64,000 nt of DNA from Rhizobium ruizarguesonis (GCF_012349115.1 NZ_PQIG01000077.1:1-64000); one strand, 5' to 3'; positions 34,142-44,060 are shown, counted from the stretch's first letter. Notes: generated from the letters alone by a model not told the origin. Numbers and translations: made by a program.

Positions 34142-34218
34142 GTCGTCCCTGTGCTTGGCGGCCTCAGGGATGATCGAATCGTTCTTGGTATCGCGTGTCG
34201 AAATGACGGCTGATCCTG

Positions 34219-34461
34219 TTAGGACGCTGCTTCTTCGCTCTCGAACATCTGCATGGGCTGGCCCGGCATGATCGTCGAGATCGCATGCTTATACACGAGC
34301 TGCGAATGGCCGTCACGGCGAAGAAGAACACAGAAATTGTCAAAAGACGTAACAACGCCCGTGAGTTTCACGCCGTTGATCAGAAAGATTGTCAGGGAAA
34401 TCTTTTGCTTGCGAACAGTATTGAGAAATAAGTCCTGAAGATTCTGAGAACGTTCCGCCAT
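34219..34461 (-). CDS. hfq: RNA chaperone Hfq
   Basis: An 80-residue protein with Sm1 ([20 protein letters not shown], then [14 protein letters not shown]) and Sm2 ([11 protein letters not shown]) motifs. ATG 34461 gives the usual rhizobial length of 80; the upstream frame lacks conservation. It helps small RNAs pair with mRNAs, including those of nitrogen and symbiosis genes in this group. It is followed by hflX as expected. Confidence 0.96.
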
Positions 34462-34574
34462 CGCGCCGCTTCTTTCTTTATTGCCGACCTGATCTGGCCG
34501 GTAGAATATCAATCAACCTCACCATGCGAAGACCGGGTGGCATCCTCGTTCCACCTGTCCAGCAAATCTTGGTA

Positions 34575-35438
34575 TCAAATCGCAATCTTTTCCGCAACGT
34601 CGAAAAAGGCTTCGCGGACTTTCTGCGAAACGCTGCCCGGATGACCGTTGGCAATGGCCTGGCCATCGACGGAAACGACCGGAAAACAAATGCTTGTGGC
34701 TGCAGTGAGGAAGACCTCGCGGGCTGCGAGCATCTCCGAAACGGAGAAGTTCCGCTCGGCGATCGTCAACCCCAACTTGGCTGCGACATCCATCAGAGTG
34801 GTGCGGGTAATGCCGCGCAGAATGCCGTGTTCGGCCGGGCGCGTCACCAGCGTTCCATCCGGATCGACGATCCAGACATTGGTCGCCGCCCCTTCCTTCA
34901 CCATGCCGTTGCCGTCGACATAGATCGCTTCCTGGGCGCCGGCCTCCTTGGCCTGTTGGCGGGCCATGGCATTCGGCAGCAGGCCGACGGACTTGATGTC
35001 GACGCGGTCCCAGCGGTTGTCGACAAGGGTGATCGCCTTGATGCCGTTGGCGTTCTTGGCGGCGATGATCTTGGCATCGGTGCTCTTGGCGGTGATAACA
35101 AGCGAGGGCGGCGTCCCCTCAGCCGGGAAGACATGATCGCGGCGGGCGACGCCGCGCGTCACCTGCATGTAGAAAAGCCCGTTGCGGACATGGTTGCGGC
35201 GCAGCGTCTCGCGAATGACCTGCGTCAGCGCCGCCCGGCTCATCGGCCAGGCGATGCGCAACTCACCGAGCGAACGGTCGAGACGGTTCAGATGGCGTGT
35301 GAGATCGACGATATAGCCGTGGCGCACCTCGCAGACCTCGTAGACGCCGTCGGCAAACTGGTAGCCGCGATCCTCGATATGCACGCTGGCATCGGAATGC
35401 TTGACGTAACGGCCATTCACATAGGCAATTCTCGGCAT
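34575..35438 (-). CDS. dat: D-amino-acid transaminase (class IV PLP enzyme)
   Basis: A 287-residue protein of the fold-type IV transaminases. YVNGRYVKHSDASVHIEDRG at the N-terminus, the PLP lysine in VDIKSVGLLPN (about residue 146), the carboxylate-binding Glu in KEGAATNVW and the GILRGITR loop are visible. The YVDGNG and RG-loop pattern fits D-alanine aminotransferase better than branched-chain enzymes. It lies between ntrX and hfq, where a dat-like gene sits in many rhizobia. Confidence 0.85.
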   Translation of the reverse strand: MPRIAYVNGRYVKHSDASVHIEDRGYQFADGVYEVCEVRHGYIVDLTRHLNRLDRSLGELRIAWPMSRAALTQVIRETLRRNHVRNGLFYMQVTRGVARRDHVFPAEGTPPSLVITAKSTDAKIIAAKNANGIKAITLVDNRWDRVDIKSVGLLPNAMARQQAKEAGAQEAIYVDGNGMVKEGAATNVWIVDPDGTLVTRPAEHGILRGITRTTLMDVAAKLGLTIAERNFSVSEMLAAREVFLTAATSICFPVVSVDGQAIANGHPGSVSQKVREAFFDVAEKIAI

Positions 35439-35501
35439 GGGAAACCTGGTCTTCCGGAAAGCAATATGGGCGCGGCGCAGCGTCGGCCACGCCGGAAACG
35501 A

Positions 35502-36866
35502 TCAGACGCCGAGCGACTTCAGCTTGCGGTGCAGCGCCGAACGCTCCATGCCGACGAATTCCGCGGTGCGCGAGATATTGCCGCCGAAGCGGTTGATCTG
35601 GGCGATCAGATAATCCTTCTCGAACATCTCGCGGGCTTCGCGCAATGGCAGCGTCATGATGTGATAGTCGTTCTTGGCGGAAACCTTCGGCAGCATGTCG
35701 CCGAGATCGGTCGGCAGCATGTCGGCGGTGATCGGCGCATCCGGGCCGTCGGTGCGGGCAAGGATCATCAGCCGCTCGATGTTGTTGCGCAGCTGGCGGA
35801 TGTTGCCGGGCCAGTCATGCGCCTGCAGCACCGCCATGGCGTCGTCGCCGATACGGCGCGGACGGATGCCGGCCTGCTCGGAAATCTGGCGCATCAGTTG
35901 ATCGACGAGGAAGGGAATGTCCTCGCGCCGTTCGGCAAGGGCCGGCACACGCACCGGCACGACGGCGAGGCGATGATAGAGATCCTCGCGGAACCAGCCC
36001 TCGGCGATGCGGCTCTCGAGATTATAGGCGGTCGAGGAGATGATGCGGACATCGACCTTGACGCGCTTGGAACCACCAACGCGCTCGAACTGCTGGTCGA
36101 CCAGCACGCGCAGGATCTTGTTCTGCGTCTCGCGCGGCATTTCGCCGACTTCGTCGAGATAGAGGATGCCGCGATGGGCTTCTTCGAGCGCGCCGATCTT
36201 GCGCGCCTGGCCGGGCGTGCCCTCGGTGCCGAACAGCGCCACTTCCATGCGCTCGGGCGTGATGTTGGCGGCGTTGATCGCAACGAAGGGGCCGTTGGCG
36301 CGGGCCGACTTCTTGTGGATCATCCGCGCCACCAGCTCCTTGCCGGAGCCCGACGCGCCGAGGATCATGATGCGGCTGTTGGTCGGCGCAACCTTCTCGA
36401 TCGTCTGGCGCAGCTGCGAAACGGCGACCGAGGTACCGATCAGCTCCAGCGCGTCACCGGTGCGGCGCTTCAGGTCGGAAACCTCGCGCTTCAGTTTGGA
36501 ATTCTCCAGCGCCCGTTCGGCGATCAGGATCAGCCGGTCGGCCTTGAAGGGTTTCTCGATGAAATCGAAGGCGCCGCGCTTGATCGCCGAGACAGCGGTC
36601 TCGATGTTGCCATGGCCTGATATCATCACGACGGGCAGTTCCGGATGGCGGGTCTTGATCTCGTCGAGCAGCGACAGACCATCGAGCTTGCTGCCCTGCA
36701 TCCAGATATCGAGGAAGATCAGCCGCGGCACCCGATCGGAAATCGCCGCCAGCGCGCTGTCGCTGTCATGGGCCGTGCGCGTCTCGTGCCCCTCGTCGGA
36801 GAGAATCCCGGAAACGATCTCGCGAATATCGTGCTCATCGTCGACGACGAGAATATCAGAGGCCAT
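35502..36866 (-). CDS. ntrX: Two-component response regulator NtrX
   Basis: A 454-residue regulator. The receiver domain (1-120) has the phospho-Asp near residue 53 (LIFLDIWMQG). The AAA+ domain (about 140-370) has Walker A GASGSGKE and Walker B LYLDEVGEMP. A Fis-type HTH (about 415-454) closes it (ISRTAEFVGMERSALHRKLK). The GAFTGA loop that contacts sigma-54 is absent; FGTEGTPGQARK stands there, as is known for NtrX. The start overlaps the end of ntrY by 11 bases. It responds with NtrY to nitrogen or redox signals. Confidence 0.93.
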   Translation of the reverse strand: MASDILVVDDEHDIREIVSGILSDEGHETRTAHDSDSALAAISDRVPRLIFLDIWMQGSKLDGLSLLDEIKTRHPELPVVMISGHGNIETAVSAIKRGAFDFIEKPFKADRLILIAERALENSKLKREVSDLKRRTGDALELIGTSVAVSQLRQTIEKVAPTNSRIMILGASGSGKELVARMIHKKSARANGPFVAINAANITPERMEVALFGTEGTPGQARKIGALEEAHRGILYLDEVGEMPRETQNKILRVLVDQQFERVGGSKRVKVDVRIISSTAYNLESRIAEGWFREDLYHRLAVVPVRVPALAERREDIPFLVDQLMRQISEQAGIRPRRIGDDAMAVLQAHDWPGNIRQLRNNIERLMILARTDGPDAPITADMLPTDLGDMLPKVSAKNDYHIMTLPLREAREMFEKDYLIAQINRFGGNISRTAEFVGMERSALHRKLKSLGV

Positions 36867-39126
36867 AAACGCTTTCCTTGTCATTGGCTGCGGGAGCAGA
36901 AGGCGTCGGATCCAGGCGTGGCAGATGCACGCGGATCATGGCCCCTCTTCCCCGGTCAAAATCGGCAGGCGCATCATGCAGCTCGAGCTGCCCGCCATGT
37001 TCCTCGATGATCTTCTTGACGATGGCGAGGCCGAGGCCGGTGCCCTTCTCACGCATCGTCATATAGGGTTCCAGAATGCTGTGGCGGTTCTCCACCGGCA
37101 GACCGCGGCCATTGTCGATCACGTCGACGGTGAAGCGGTCGCGGGCGGTATCGAGGGCGGCGCGGACGAGAACCTTGCGTTCATCCCGCTCGTCGCTCGG
37201 AACGGCCTCGATCGATTCGACGGCATTCTTGATGAGATTTCCAAAAGCCTGGCCGAGCATGCGGCTGTCGAACAGGCCCTCCAGCGGCTGGTCGCCGAAA
37301 TCCTGCTCGAAGGTGACGTGATGGTTGCCCATCTCGCGCAGGAAGATCGCGTCGCGCAGGATATTGCGCAGGTCGCTCGGCTCCTTGGTCGGCTTCGGCA
37401 TGCGGGCAAAGGCGGAGAATTCGTCGACCATGCGGCCGATATCGCCGACCTGGCGGATGATCGTATCGGTGCACTGGTCGAAGACGGTCCGGTCACCCGG
37501 GTCGATCTGCTTGCCGTAGCGGCGCTGGATGCGCTCGGCGGACAGCTGGATCGGCGTCAGCGGGTTCTTGATCTCATGGGCGATGCGCCTTGCCACGTCG
37601 CCCCAGGCGGTCGAGCGCTGGGCGATGACGAGATCGGTGATGTCGTCGAGCGTGATCACGTAGGATTCGCTCATGTCGCGCACCTCCTCGCGGGTAACCT
37701 GCACACTCAGCGTCCTCACAGTGCCGCCGCGCACCAGCGCGATCTGCTTGCGGAAATCGCCGCGATAACGCACCGCTGCCTCGGTCAGCACGTGATCGAC
37801 CTCAGGGGCGATATCGACCAGCTGCTTTCCGAGCATCTCGTCGGCCGATAGCGACATCAGCGTCTCGGCCGAACTGTTGACGATGGCGATGCGGCGGTCC
37901 TGCTCGACGCCGATGACAGCGGCGGTGACGCCCGAAAGCACCGCCTCGATGAAGCGGCGGCGGTCGTCGACCTCGTCCTTGGCCTCCAGGATCTCGTCGC
38001 GCTGGGTGCGGATTTCCGAGATCATCTTGTTGAAGGTGCGTGAGAGATTGGCGACATCGCCGTCGACGGCATGCACCGGCACGACGATGTCCATATTGCC
38101 CGATGCAACGCTGTCGGCCGCGGTGATCAGCAGGCGGATCGGCCGGACGATGCGGTCGGCGACGGCGATCGCCGTCCAGATCGCCGCCAACAGCACGATC
38201 AGCGCGAAGCCGATGTAGAGCACGGCGAAGGCGACCTGCAGCGAGAAGCGGTTCGCCTCCATCGAGCTGTATTCGGTGGCGTTCTCCTCCATCATGCGCA
38301 TGGCACCCATGACCTTGGGATCGACGGCGCGCACCGTATAGAGAAAAGTGCCCTGGATGGCATCGAGCTTGATGATGGCGCCGACGAGATTGGTGACGCC
38401 GGGCGGGATCAGCGTCGGCTGGCCGGCAGCCGCCTTTTCCAGCGCGTCCTGTGGAATGGCCGGCAGCGGCTTTTCGGTGGCGATATCGGCCTGCACGATC
38501 ACCGAGCCGTCGCGCTCGACGAGAAAGGCGCCGAGCAAGCCGCGGCCCCTCGCCTGGCGGGTCATCAAGTCGGCAAAACCCGTCCTGTCGAGGCTGTAGA
38601 GCGCACGGTTGCGCTCCAGGTCGTTGGCCATGGAGACCGTCTGCCCCTGCAGATAGCTGGCATTCTCCATCATGTAGGCCTGGCCGATATTGCGCGACGA
38701 GCTGACGATCGACTGGGTGCGCAGGGCAAACCAGCGGTCAAGGCCGGCATTCAGCGTGATGCTGGCGAAGATGGCGACGAGGATCGCCGGCGTGATCGCC
38801 ACGATCGAGAAGAGCACGACGATGCGGATATGCAGACGGGCTGCCGCACGGCCGCGGGTGCGCGCCTTGAGCAGCCTTGCCACCTCGCGAGCGATCAAGG
38901 CCAGCAGCGTCAGGACAAAGAAGGAATTGACGATCACCGAGGTGATGACGACATGCGACGTCGGCGCGATCGGCGTCAGACCGAGCAGCACGAACAGCGT
39001 CGCCGTGGCGCAGAGAAGCGCGCCGCCGGCGAGCACGAGGCCGGGCACGGCAAAAAGGGCGCGGCGATCGGTCACCGTCGTCACCGTCTCGCCCGCCGCC
39101 GCCGGCGATACCCCATCCTGCGTCAT
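36856..39126 (-). CDS. ntrY: Sensor histidine kinase NtrY
   Basis: A 756-residue membrane kinase with three or more N-terminal helices (about 25-50, 58-82, 100-125), an extracytoplasmic domain, another helix near 305-330, HAMP (about 330-385), PAS (about 390-490), a phospho-acceptor His in [15 protein letters not shown] (about 522) and an ATPase domain with N, G1 and G2 boxes (GNLIKNAVESIEA, DNGRGLP, GTGLGLAIVKKI). Its partner NtrX follows with an 11-base overlap. ntrC, normally just upstream, is 14 kb away here. Confidence 0.93.
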   Translation of the reverse strand: MTQDGVSPAAAGETVTTVTDRRALFAVPGLVLAGGALLCATATLFVLLGLTPIAPTSHVVITSVIVNSFFVLTLLALIAREVARLLKARTRGRAAARLHIRIVVLFSIVAITPAILVAIFASITLNAGLDRWFALRTQSIVSSSRNIGQAYMMENASYLQGQTVSMANDLERNRALYSLDRTGFADLMTRQARGRGLLGAFLVERDGSVIVQADIATEKPLPAIPQDALEKAAAGQPTLIPPGVTNLVGAIIKLDAIQGTFLYTVRAVDPKVMGAMRMMEENATEYSSMEANRFSLQVAFAVLYIGFALIVLLAAIWTAIAVADRIVRPIRLLITAADSVASGNMDIVVPVHAVDGDVANLSRTFNKMISEIRTQRDEILEAKDEVDDRRRFIEAVLSGVTAAVIGVEQDRRIAIVNSSAETLMSLSADEMLGKQLVDIAPEVDHVLTEAAVRYRGDFRKQIALVRGGTVRTLSVQVTREEVRDMSESYVITLDDITDLVIAQRSTAWGDVARRIAHEIKNPLTPIQLSAERIQRRYGKQIDPGDRTVFDQCTDTIIRQVGDIGRMVDEFSAFARMPKPTKEPSDLRNILRDAIFLREMGNHHVTFEQDFGDQPLEGLFDSRMLGQAFGNLIKNAVESIEAVPSDERDERKVLVRAALDTARDRFTVDVIDNGRGLPVENRHSILEPYMTMREKGTGLGLAIVKKIIEEHGGQLELHDAPADFDRGRGAMIRVHLPRLDPTPSAPAANDKESVYGL

Positions 39127-39740
39127 TCGGCCTCTCTTCAGACGGCATCTGCCGCCCTCGCCATCCGATCGAAACCAAGGAAACGCCGGCTTAAAAAAGC
39201 CAGCGTTGCAACGACTCGATCGGGAGCGAATGTCTAAACCCTTGCGTGACCTTTAAGCAACGCATTGTGGCGAAAATGCAACGCATCTCGTCACATTGTC
39301 AAGCCGCGCTGACCTTGTCCATCACAATGAGCGCCTTCAGTTCGAAGGCCCGGTTCGGCAAGCCCTCGCTCCATTTCGCAACGGCGATCAGGGCACGGCG
39401 GGCGGTCGAAAAAGAAAGCGGAGTGATTTCCCAGGTTTAATCTCGGCGGACGGACAATGACGATGCGCCGTCATCTCGCCGACCGGCATGCCATACGCCT
39501 TGAAATGCACGGTTCTTGGAAAGTCCGATCCGCTTACCGATCGCACCGACGATAGCCTAGGACCTATTGCAGATCGGGTTAGGATCGGCAGCCCTCTCGG
39601 GTTGGTAAAGCCGTCCTCCAAGGTTCGGACTGCCGCCAGGCGCGGATTACCGCGACAGGCAATTTGATCCAGCGCAACGCTTGAACCCGGCATTCATCGT
39701 AATAACCATGGAGGATAATGCCTCAAAGAGGAGATGCAGA
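39127..39740. other. Gene-free stretch upstream of ntrY
   Basis: About 610 bases that should contain the ntrY promoter on the minus strand near 39130-39260. Short open frames on both strands (for example 39247-39440 and 39388-39693) show no family resemblance or ribosome binding site. This is the right place to look for the left junction of the inserted block. Confidence 0.45.
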
Positions 39741-40115
39741 ATGTCCATGTTCAGACTGCCAACTATCACTCTGCTGGCCTTGCTCGGTGCCATGGGCATC
39801 GCGTCCGCCCAGACGAAAAGTCCAGACTTGGCCCAGTCGGAGGCTAAGCCCGAGGCCGAAGGATCGGAAATGATGCCCGGCATGATGGGCCGCAACATGA
39901 TGTCATCGGGCATGAGTGAAGGAATGCGCATGATGGGGCCAATGCGCGGTCATATGATGAAGATCATGTTCGTCATCGCCGATAGTGATGGGGACGGCGC
40001 AATTTCTTTCGAAGAGTTGACCGCAATCCACAAACGCGTCTTCGACGCGGTCGATGCAAACAATGACGGCAAAGTCACACCTGAAGAAATGCAGGCGTTT
40101 ATGCAGGACATGTGA
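39741..40115 (+). CDS. Secreted EF-hand protein with Met-rich linker
   Basis: A 124-residue protein: a signal peptide (MSMFRLPTITLLALLGAMGI, cut after ASA, about residue 23), a linker with about fifteen Met residues (about 43-75, MMPGMMGRNMM and MRMMGPMRGHMM), and two EF-hand loops, DSDGDGAISFEE and DANNDGKVTPEE. It would bind calcium in the periplasm; the Met cluster could bind copper(I), which is inference. AGAGGAGATGCAGA precedes ATG 39741. Confidence 0.82.
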   Translation: MSMFRLPTITLLALLGAMGIASAQTKSPDLAQSEAKPEAEGSEMMPGMMGRNMMSSGMSEGMRMMGPMRGHMMKIMFVIADSDGDGAISFEELTAIHKRVFDAVDANNDGKVTPEEMQAFMQDM

Positions 40116-40305
40116 CCGGAGGCTCGGCATTTGTCACCCCGCGTCAGACCGAGAGCTGATCTTGATCCGGATCAATGCAACGGACCCACGACACGCCTAG
40201 GTTTGCTTGCGGCGGAGGGAATCGCTCGTTTTCTTCGATCAGGGGGCGAGATTGGCAGCAGAACAATGTGTCGGTCACGAAGATGAAGCCGACTGGAGAA
40301 CGACC

Positions 40306-40656
40306 ATGCAGAAGCAATCCTCCTCGCAACCGAGGCAGCATATCGAAAAGCACAAGGCGATCCTTGACGAACGCCGGCATGAGTTGGAAACCCGCCTGCG
40401 AGCGATCGAGCATGATTTCGAGCAGCCTCGCAATCCTGATGATGACGATCGTGCCGCTGAGCGAAATAACGATGAAGTCCTGGAAGAACTCGGCGAGACC
40501 GGACAAAAGGAGCTCCTCGCCGTCCAGGCGGCGTTGGACCGGATTCAGGCTGGAACTTTTGGCATCTGTGTAAAATGTGGCAAGCCGATCGCCGAGAGGA
40601 GGCTTGACGCCGTCCCCCACACACCTTTCTGTCAGTCTTGCGCTCAGTCGATTTAA
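40306..40656 (+). CDS. DksA/TraR-family zinc-finger protein
   Basis: A 116-residue protein. A coiled-coil N-terminal part (about 10-75) is followed by the C4 zinc finger GICVKCGKPIAERR...FCQSCAQS (about 87-114), the DksA/TraR signature. Such proteins bind RNA polymerase and tune stress promoters. It is shorter than true DksA, so it is a paralogue. TGGAGAACGACC lies in front of ATG 40306. Confidence 0.88.
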   Translation: MQKQSSSQPRQHIEKHKAILDERRHELETRLRAIEHDFEQPRNPDDDDRAAERNNDEVLEELGETGQKELLAVQAALDRIQAGTFGICVKCGKPIAERRLDAVPHTPFCQSCAQSI

Positions 40657-40819
40657 AGCAAGGTCACCGCGCTCTGCGATCTGAACCCTTCCAAATGACT
40701 TAACTTAACGGCCGTACGTCAACCGCTCGCGCCTTGACAAAAGCTGGTTCAATGCGGCTGGAGGCACAAAAGCTCTCCACCCGCATTGATCTGCCGCGCC
40801 ATGCGACGTGCAACTTGGC

Positions 40820-42472
40820 CTACTGTGCGTGTTGCTTGCGCATGGCCTCGGCGATTTGTGCCTTGACCGCGTCTATTCCGAAGCTTCCGCCTTTCTGCAT
40901 CGGCGGAAATTCAATGGCGGTCTTCGCTAGCTCTTCAACTTTTTGCTGAACCAGGACGAAACGCCAGAACTCGAACTTGTACCATTCAAAGTATTCTTGT
41001 GAACCAACGTTACCCTTGAAAAAGGCCGTACGCTCGAATGGATCAAGGCGCAGGTTTATCACGGTCGGCACGTCCAATTTCACCGTATTGCCTATCCAGC
41101 CGTCCGGCTGTTCCATGAACGTGTATTTATAGTCATCAATCCGGGCCGCGCCGAGCACGCTTTCGGCGAAATACCAGATTTCATGACGGTTCGACGGGCC
41201 AGTTCCGGTGATCATGCTGGTCTGATCATAGCCGTCCAGGTGAACCTTATAGGTCTGGCCATCGAGTTCCTTCCCCGCTTTCAGTTCGACGGCGATATTG
41301 GTGCTGCCAGCAGCGGCCGCAAGAGTGGGGAACCAGTCGAGGCCCGACATCAGCCCATTGCAAATCGACCCGGGAGGAACGTGTCCCGGCCAGCGGACCA
41401 TTGCGGGGGCGCGGAAGCCGCCTTCGTATGTCGTGCCTTTTCCGCCGAAGAATGGTGTCTGACCGCCGTCCGGCCAAGTGAAGTTTTCGGTGCCATTGTC
41501 AGTGGTGAACACGACGATCGTATTCTCATCGTCGCCCATGTCCCTCAGCTTCTGCATGGTGTCGCCAACAATGTCGTCAAGCTGCGCCATCCCTGCTTCA
41601 TGGATGGTCCAGCCATTCTCGGAATTACGCATCTTCTCGTACTTTTCCGATAGATGAGTCACGATGTGCATCCGTGTCGGGTTGAGCCAAAGGAAGAACG
41701 GCTTGCCATCGGCCTTGGCCCTGTCGATAAACTTGAAGGAAAGATCCCGGATCTCGTCGTCGACCGTCTTCATCCTCTCCGGATAAAGCGTGCCAGCATC
41801 TTCAATCTTCTGTTTGCCGACCTTGCCCCATCGTGGCATTTCCGTCGGGTCATCGGTCTCCGTGGCCCAGGAATGGACCATGTTGCGCGGGCCCACTACG
41901 TTCAGCAGTTCCTGCGGATAGCCGGGATGGGCGGGGTCTTCCATCGCATCGAGATGATAAAGGTAGCCGAAGAACTCATCGAAGCCATGAACCGTTGGCA
42001 GAAACTCGTTGAGATCGCCAAGATGGTTCTTGCCGAACTGCCCTGTGGCGTAGCCCAGGGACCTCAGCACGGTGGCAATGGTTGGCGCCGCAGCAGGAAG
42101 GCCGACGGGCGAGCCTGCCTGGCCAACCGTGGTCATGCCAGTTCGAACCGGAAGCTCGCCGGTGATGAAGTTCGCCCGTCCTGCCGTGCAGCTCGCCTCG
42201 GCATAGTAGTCGGTAAAGAGCATCCCCTCTGCAGCAAGCCTGTCGAGATGTGGAGTACGACCGGCCATCATGCCGCGATTGTAGGCGCCGATATTCCAGA
42301 TGCCGACGTCATCGGCCATGATAACCACTATATTGGGTCTTTTGCCCGTGGCCTGAGCCATGGCATTCCGGCTCATGGTGGTGCTCGCAGCCGTGCCAAT
42401 CGCCGACATGGCGAGCAAAGATCCGCCGGTTAGCAGGATATCCCGCCTCGTTGGAGTCGCGTTTTCTGTCAT
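40820..42472 (-). CDS. Tat-exported arylsulfatase, Cys-type
   Basis: A 550-residue sulfatase. TRRDILLTGGSLLAMSAIG near residues 8-26 is a twin-arginine signal. The metal residues are in MADDVGI (about 53-57). The formylglycine site is CTAGR at residues 95-99, with Ala where most sulfatases have Pro. The second metal site is TTDNGTE (about 330). ATG 42472 is chosen because GGGAG is eight bases upstream; ATG 42478 is too close to it. It is divergent to the formylglycine-generating enzyme gene, which would convert Cys95. It would cut sulfate (or related) esters in the periplasm. Confidence 0.9.
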   Translation of the reverse strand: MTENATPTRRDILLTGGSLLAMSAIGTAASTTMSRNAMAQATGKRPNIVVIMADDVGIWNIGAYNRGMMAGRTPHLDRLAAEGMLFTDYYAEASCTAGRANFITGELPVRTGMTTVGQAGSPVGLPAAAPTIATVLRSLGYATGQFGKNHLGDLNEFLPTVHGFDEFFGYLYHLDAMEDPAHPGYPQELLNVVGPRNMVHSWATETDDPTEMPRWGKVGKQKIEDAGTLYPERMKTVDDEIRDLSFKFIDRAKADGKPFFLWLNPTRMHIVTHLSEKYEKMRNSENGWTIHEAGMAQLDDIVGDTMQKLRDMGDDENTIVVFTTDNGTENFTWPDGGQTPFFGGKGTTYEGGFRAPAMVRWPGHVPPGSICNGLMSGLDWFPTLAAAAGSTNIAVELKAGKELDGQTYKVHLDGYDQTSMITGTGPSNRHEIWYFAESVLGAARIDDYKYTFMEQPDGWIGNTVKLDVPTVINLRLDPFERTAFFKGNVGSQEYFEWYKFEFWRFVLVQQKVEELAKTAIEFPPMQKGGSFGIDAVKAQIAEAMRKQHAQ

Positions 42473-42667
42473 GCCCATTTCTCCCTCTTTTGGTCAGGCA
42501 AAGCAAAGCTCAACACTGCAAGGGCTGCTGGATACGGTCCGATGAGGTTCTCGAATGCTCTGTTGAGATAGCCGTGCGAAAGTGCACGCCGCGTTGAGAA
42601 CAACAGGGCCCGTCGGCTTGCCTGGACGCGTATATAAGGCGTAGCAAATATAAAGAGAGCAAGTATC

Positions 42668-42681
42668 TTACCGTAACCTAC
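42668..42681 (+). promoter_or_regulatory. Motif copy 1: TTACCGTAACCTAC
   Basis: It stands 195 bases upstream of the minus-strand sulfatase start (42472). TTACCGTAA is a TTAC-n-GTAA inverted repeat. The same sequence with small changes occurs five more times in the 42.6-52.4 kb block. Function as a regulator binding site is inferred from that recurrence. Confidence 0.55.
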
Positions 42682-42827
42682 GGGCGAGACCGCCGATAGG
42701 CAGGAACCAATGTCCGGGCGAAAGCCGCCCAGAAATACCGATAGCGTGAAAGGCGACATCCGTGCTGACGCGATATCATCTCCGCGACTTCTATTTCGCT
42801 CGATAGAATTCGGCGGGGTGGCGTATT

Positions 42828-42841
42828 TTACTGTAACCTAC
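42828..42841 (+). promoter_or_regulatory. Motif copy 2: TTACTGTAACCTAC
   Basis: It lies 61 bases upstream of the FGE start (42903) and contains the TTAC-T-GTAA inverted repeat. It is one of six copies in this block. Confidence 0.6.
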
Positions 42842-42902
42842 TTCAAGAAGGCGGCTGTGAGGGATAGTTATCTTGATCGAAGATCGGGGATAAGCTGCTA
42901 GG

Positions 42903-43865
42903 GTGACGAAAATGATACCTGACCGGCGCGCAGTGGACGACGCGGGATTTCAGGGTCTGGTCTGGGTGGCCGGCCGTACCTTCACCATGGGATCGAACGA
43001 GCATTATGTGGAGGAGGCCCCCGCCCATCCGGTGACGGTCGACGGCTTCTGGATCGACGCCACCCCTGTCACCAACCGGCAGTTCGCCTCATTCGTCAAC
43101 GCCACCGGACATGTGACCGTCGCCGAAAGGGCTCCCCGTGCCGAGGACTATCCGGGAGCGCTTCCCAAAATGCTGCGGGCCGGATCTCTGGTGTTCACCC
43201 CGCCGAAAGCCGTCGTCGGCCCCGACATTGCCCAGTGGTGGTCGTTCAAGTTCGGCGCGGACTGGCGACACCCTTACGGCGGTCGCACCGACATCCGCGG
43301 CAAGCTCGATCATCCCGTCGTTCATATCGCCTATAGCGACGCCAAGGCCTATGCGGCTTGGGCGGGAAAAGATCTGCCGACCGAGGCAGAGTGGGAACTG
43401 GCTGCGCGCGGCGGCCTTGATGATGCAGAATTTGCCTGGGGCGACGCGTTGAACCCGGAAGGAAAGCTCATGGCCAACACCTGGCAGGGTACCTTCCCTA
43501 CGCTGAGTACAAAGCCAGCCGGTGCGGACAGAACGTCCCCGGTCGGATCCTTTCCATCAAACGGCTACGGCATCTACGACATGATCGGCAATGTCTGGGA
43601 ATGGACCTCTGACTTCTGGTCGACACGCCATCCCGAGCCTGCCAGCCATTCATGCTGCATCCCCAGCAATCCCCGCGGAGGCGACGCCGACGCCAGCTAC
43701 GATCCGCGGCTGCCCGACATCAGGATCCCGCGGCGCGTCCTCAAGGGCGGATCCCACCTTTGCGCGCCGAACTACTGCAGGCGCTATCGTCCCGCCGCCA
43801 GACATGCCGAGCCTGAGGACACGTCCACAAGCCATGTCGGCTTCAGATGTGTCAAGCGCGCGTGA
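42903..43865 (+). CDS. Formylglycine-generating enzyme (sulfatase-modifying factor)
   Basis: A 320-residue FGE-sulfatase domain protein. It starts with a GLVWVAGRTFTMGS strand, has the WELAARGGLDDAEFAWGD segment and NVWEWTSDFW, and ends with the active-site pair in GGSHLCAPNYCRRYR (Cys 287 and Cys 292) and SHVGFRCVKRA. It turns the sulfatase Cys into formylglycine in the cytoplasm before export, using copper and oxygen. GTG 42903 or ATG 42912 may be the start. Both neighbouring sulfatases are Cys-type, which fits well. Confidence 0.92.
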   Translation: MTKMIPDRRAVDDAGFQGLVWVAGRTFTMGSNEHYVEEAPAHPVTVDGFWIDATPVTNRQFASFVNATGHVTVAERAPRAEDYPGALPKMLRAGSLVFTPPKAVVGPDIAQWWSFKFGADWRHPYGGRTDIRGKLDHPVVHIAYSDAKAYAAWAGKDLPTEAEWELAARGGLDDAEFAWGDALNPEGKLMANTWQGTFPTLSTKPAGADRTSPVGSFPSNGYGIYDMIGNVWEWTSDFWSTRHPEPASHSCCIPSNPRGGDADASYDPRLPDIRIPRRVLKGGSHLCAPNYCRRYRPAARHAEPEDTSTSHVGFRCVKRA

Positions 43866-44060
43866 GGCGGCGTCATGGCCACATGTCGCGTCGGCGGAAT
43901 AAGCCACCGATTGTGACAAGACCTTTCATGACGCGTCCTTCGTGGTCCGCAGGTTCTGGGCGTACTCCCGTCGATTGCGGTTAGCGACGGCAGCGCGAAA
44001 CTGGAGTTCATGCCTGTCGGACATGCTTTGAACGGCGGATTCCGATTTCGTTCCCGTTCC

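Larger units (their letters stand above)
42473..42902. other. Divergent promoter region, sulfatase / FGE
   Basis: 430 bases between the sulfatase and FGE genes. It holds two copies of the TTACnGTAACCTAC motif (separate entries) and no gene. Confidence 0.5.

Noticed and set aside
34524..36620. 698-codon open frame on the plus strand
   Set aside because: It runs antisense to dat and ntrX, both certain genes. Its composition (His, Asp, Gly, Arg rich) is that of an antisense shadow.
39388..39693. 101-codon frame upstream of ntrY
   Set aside because: There is no ribosome binding site, signal or familiar motif, and composition is mixed. Probably not coding.
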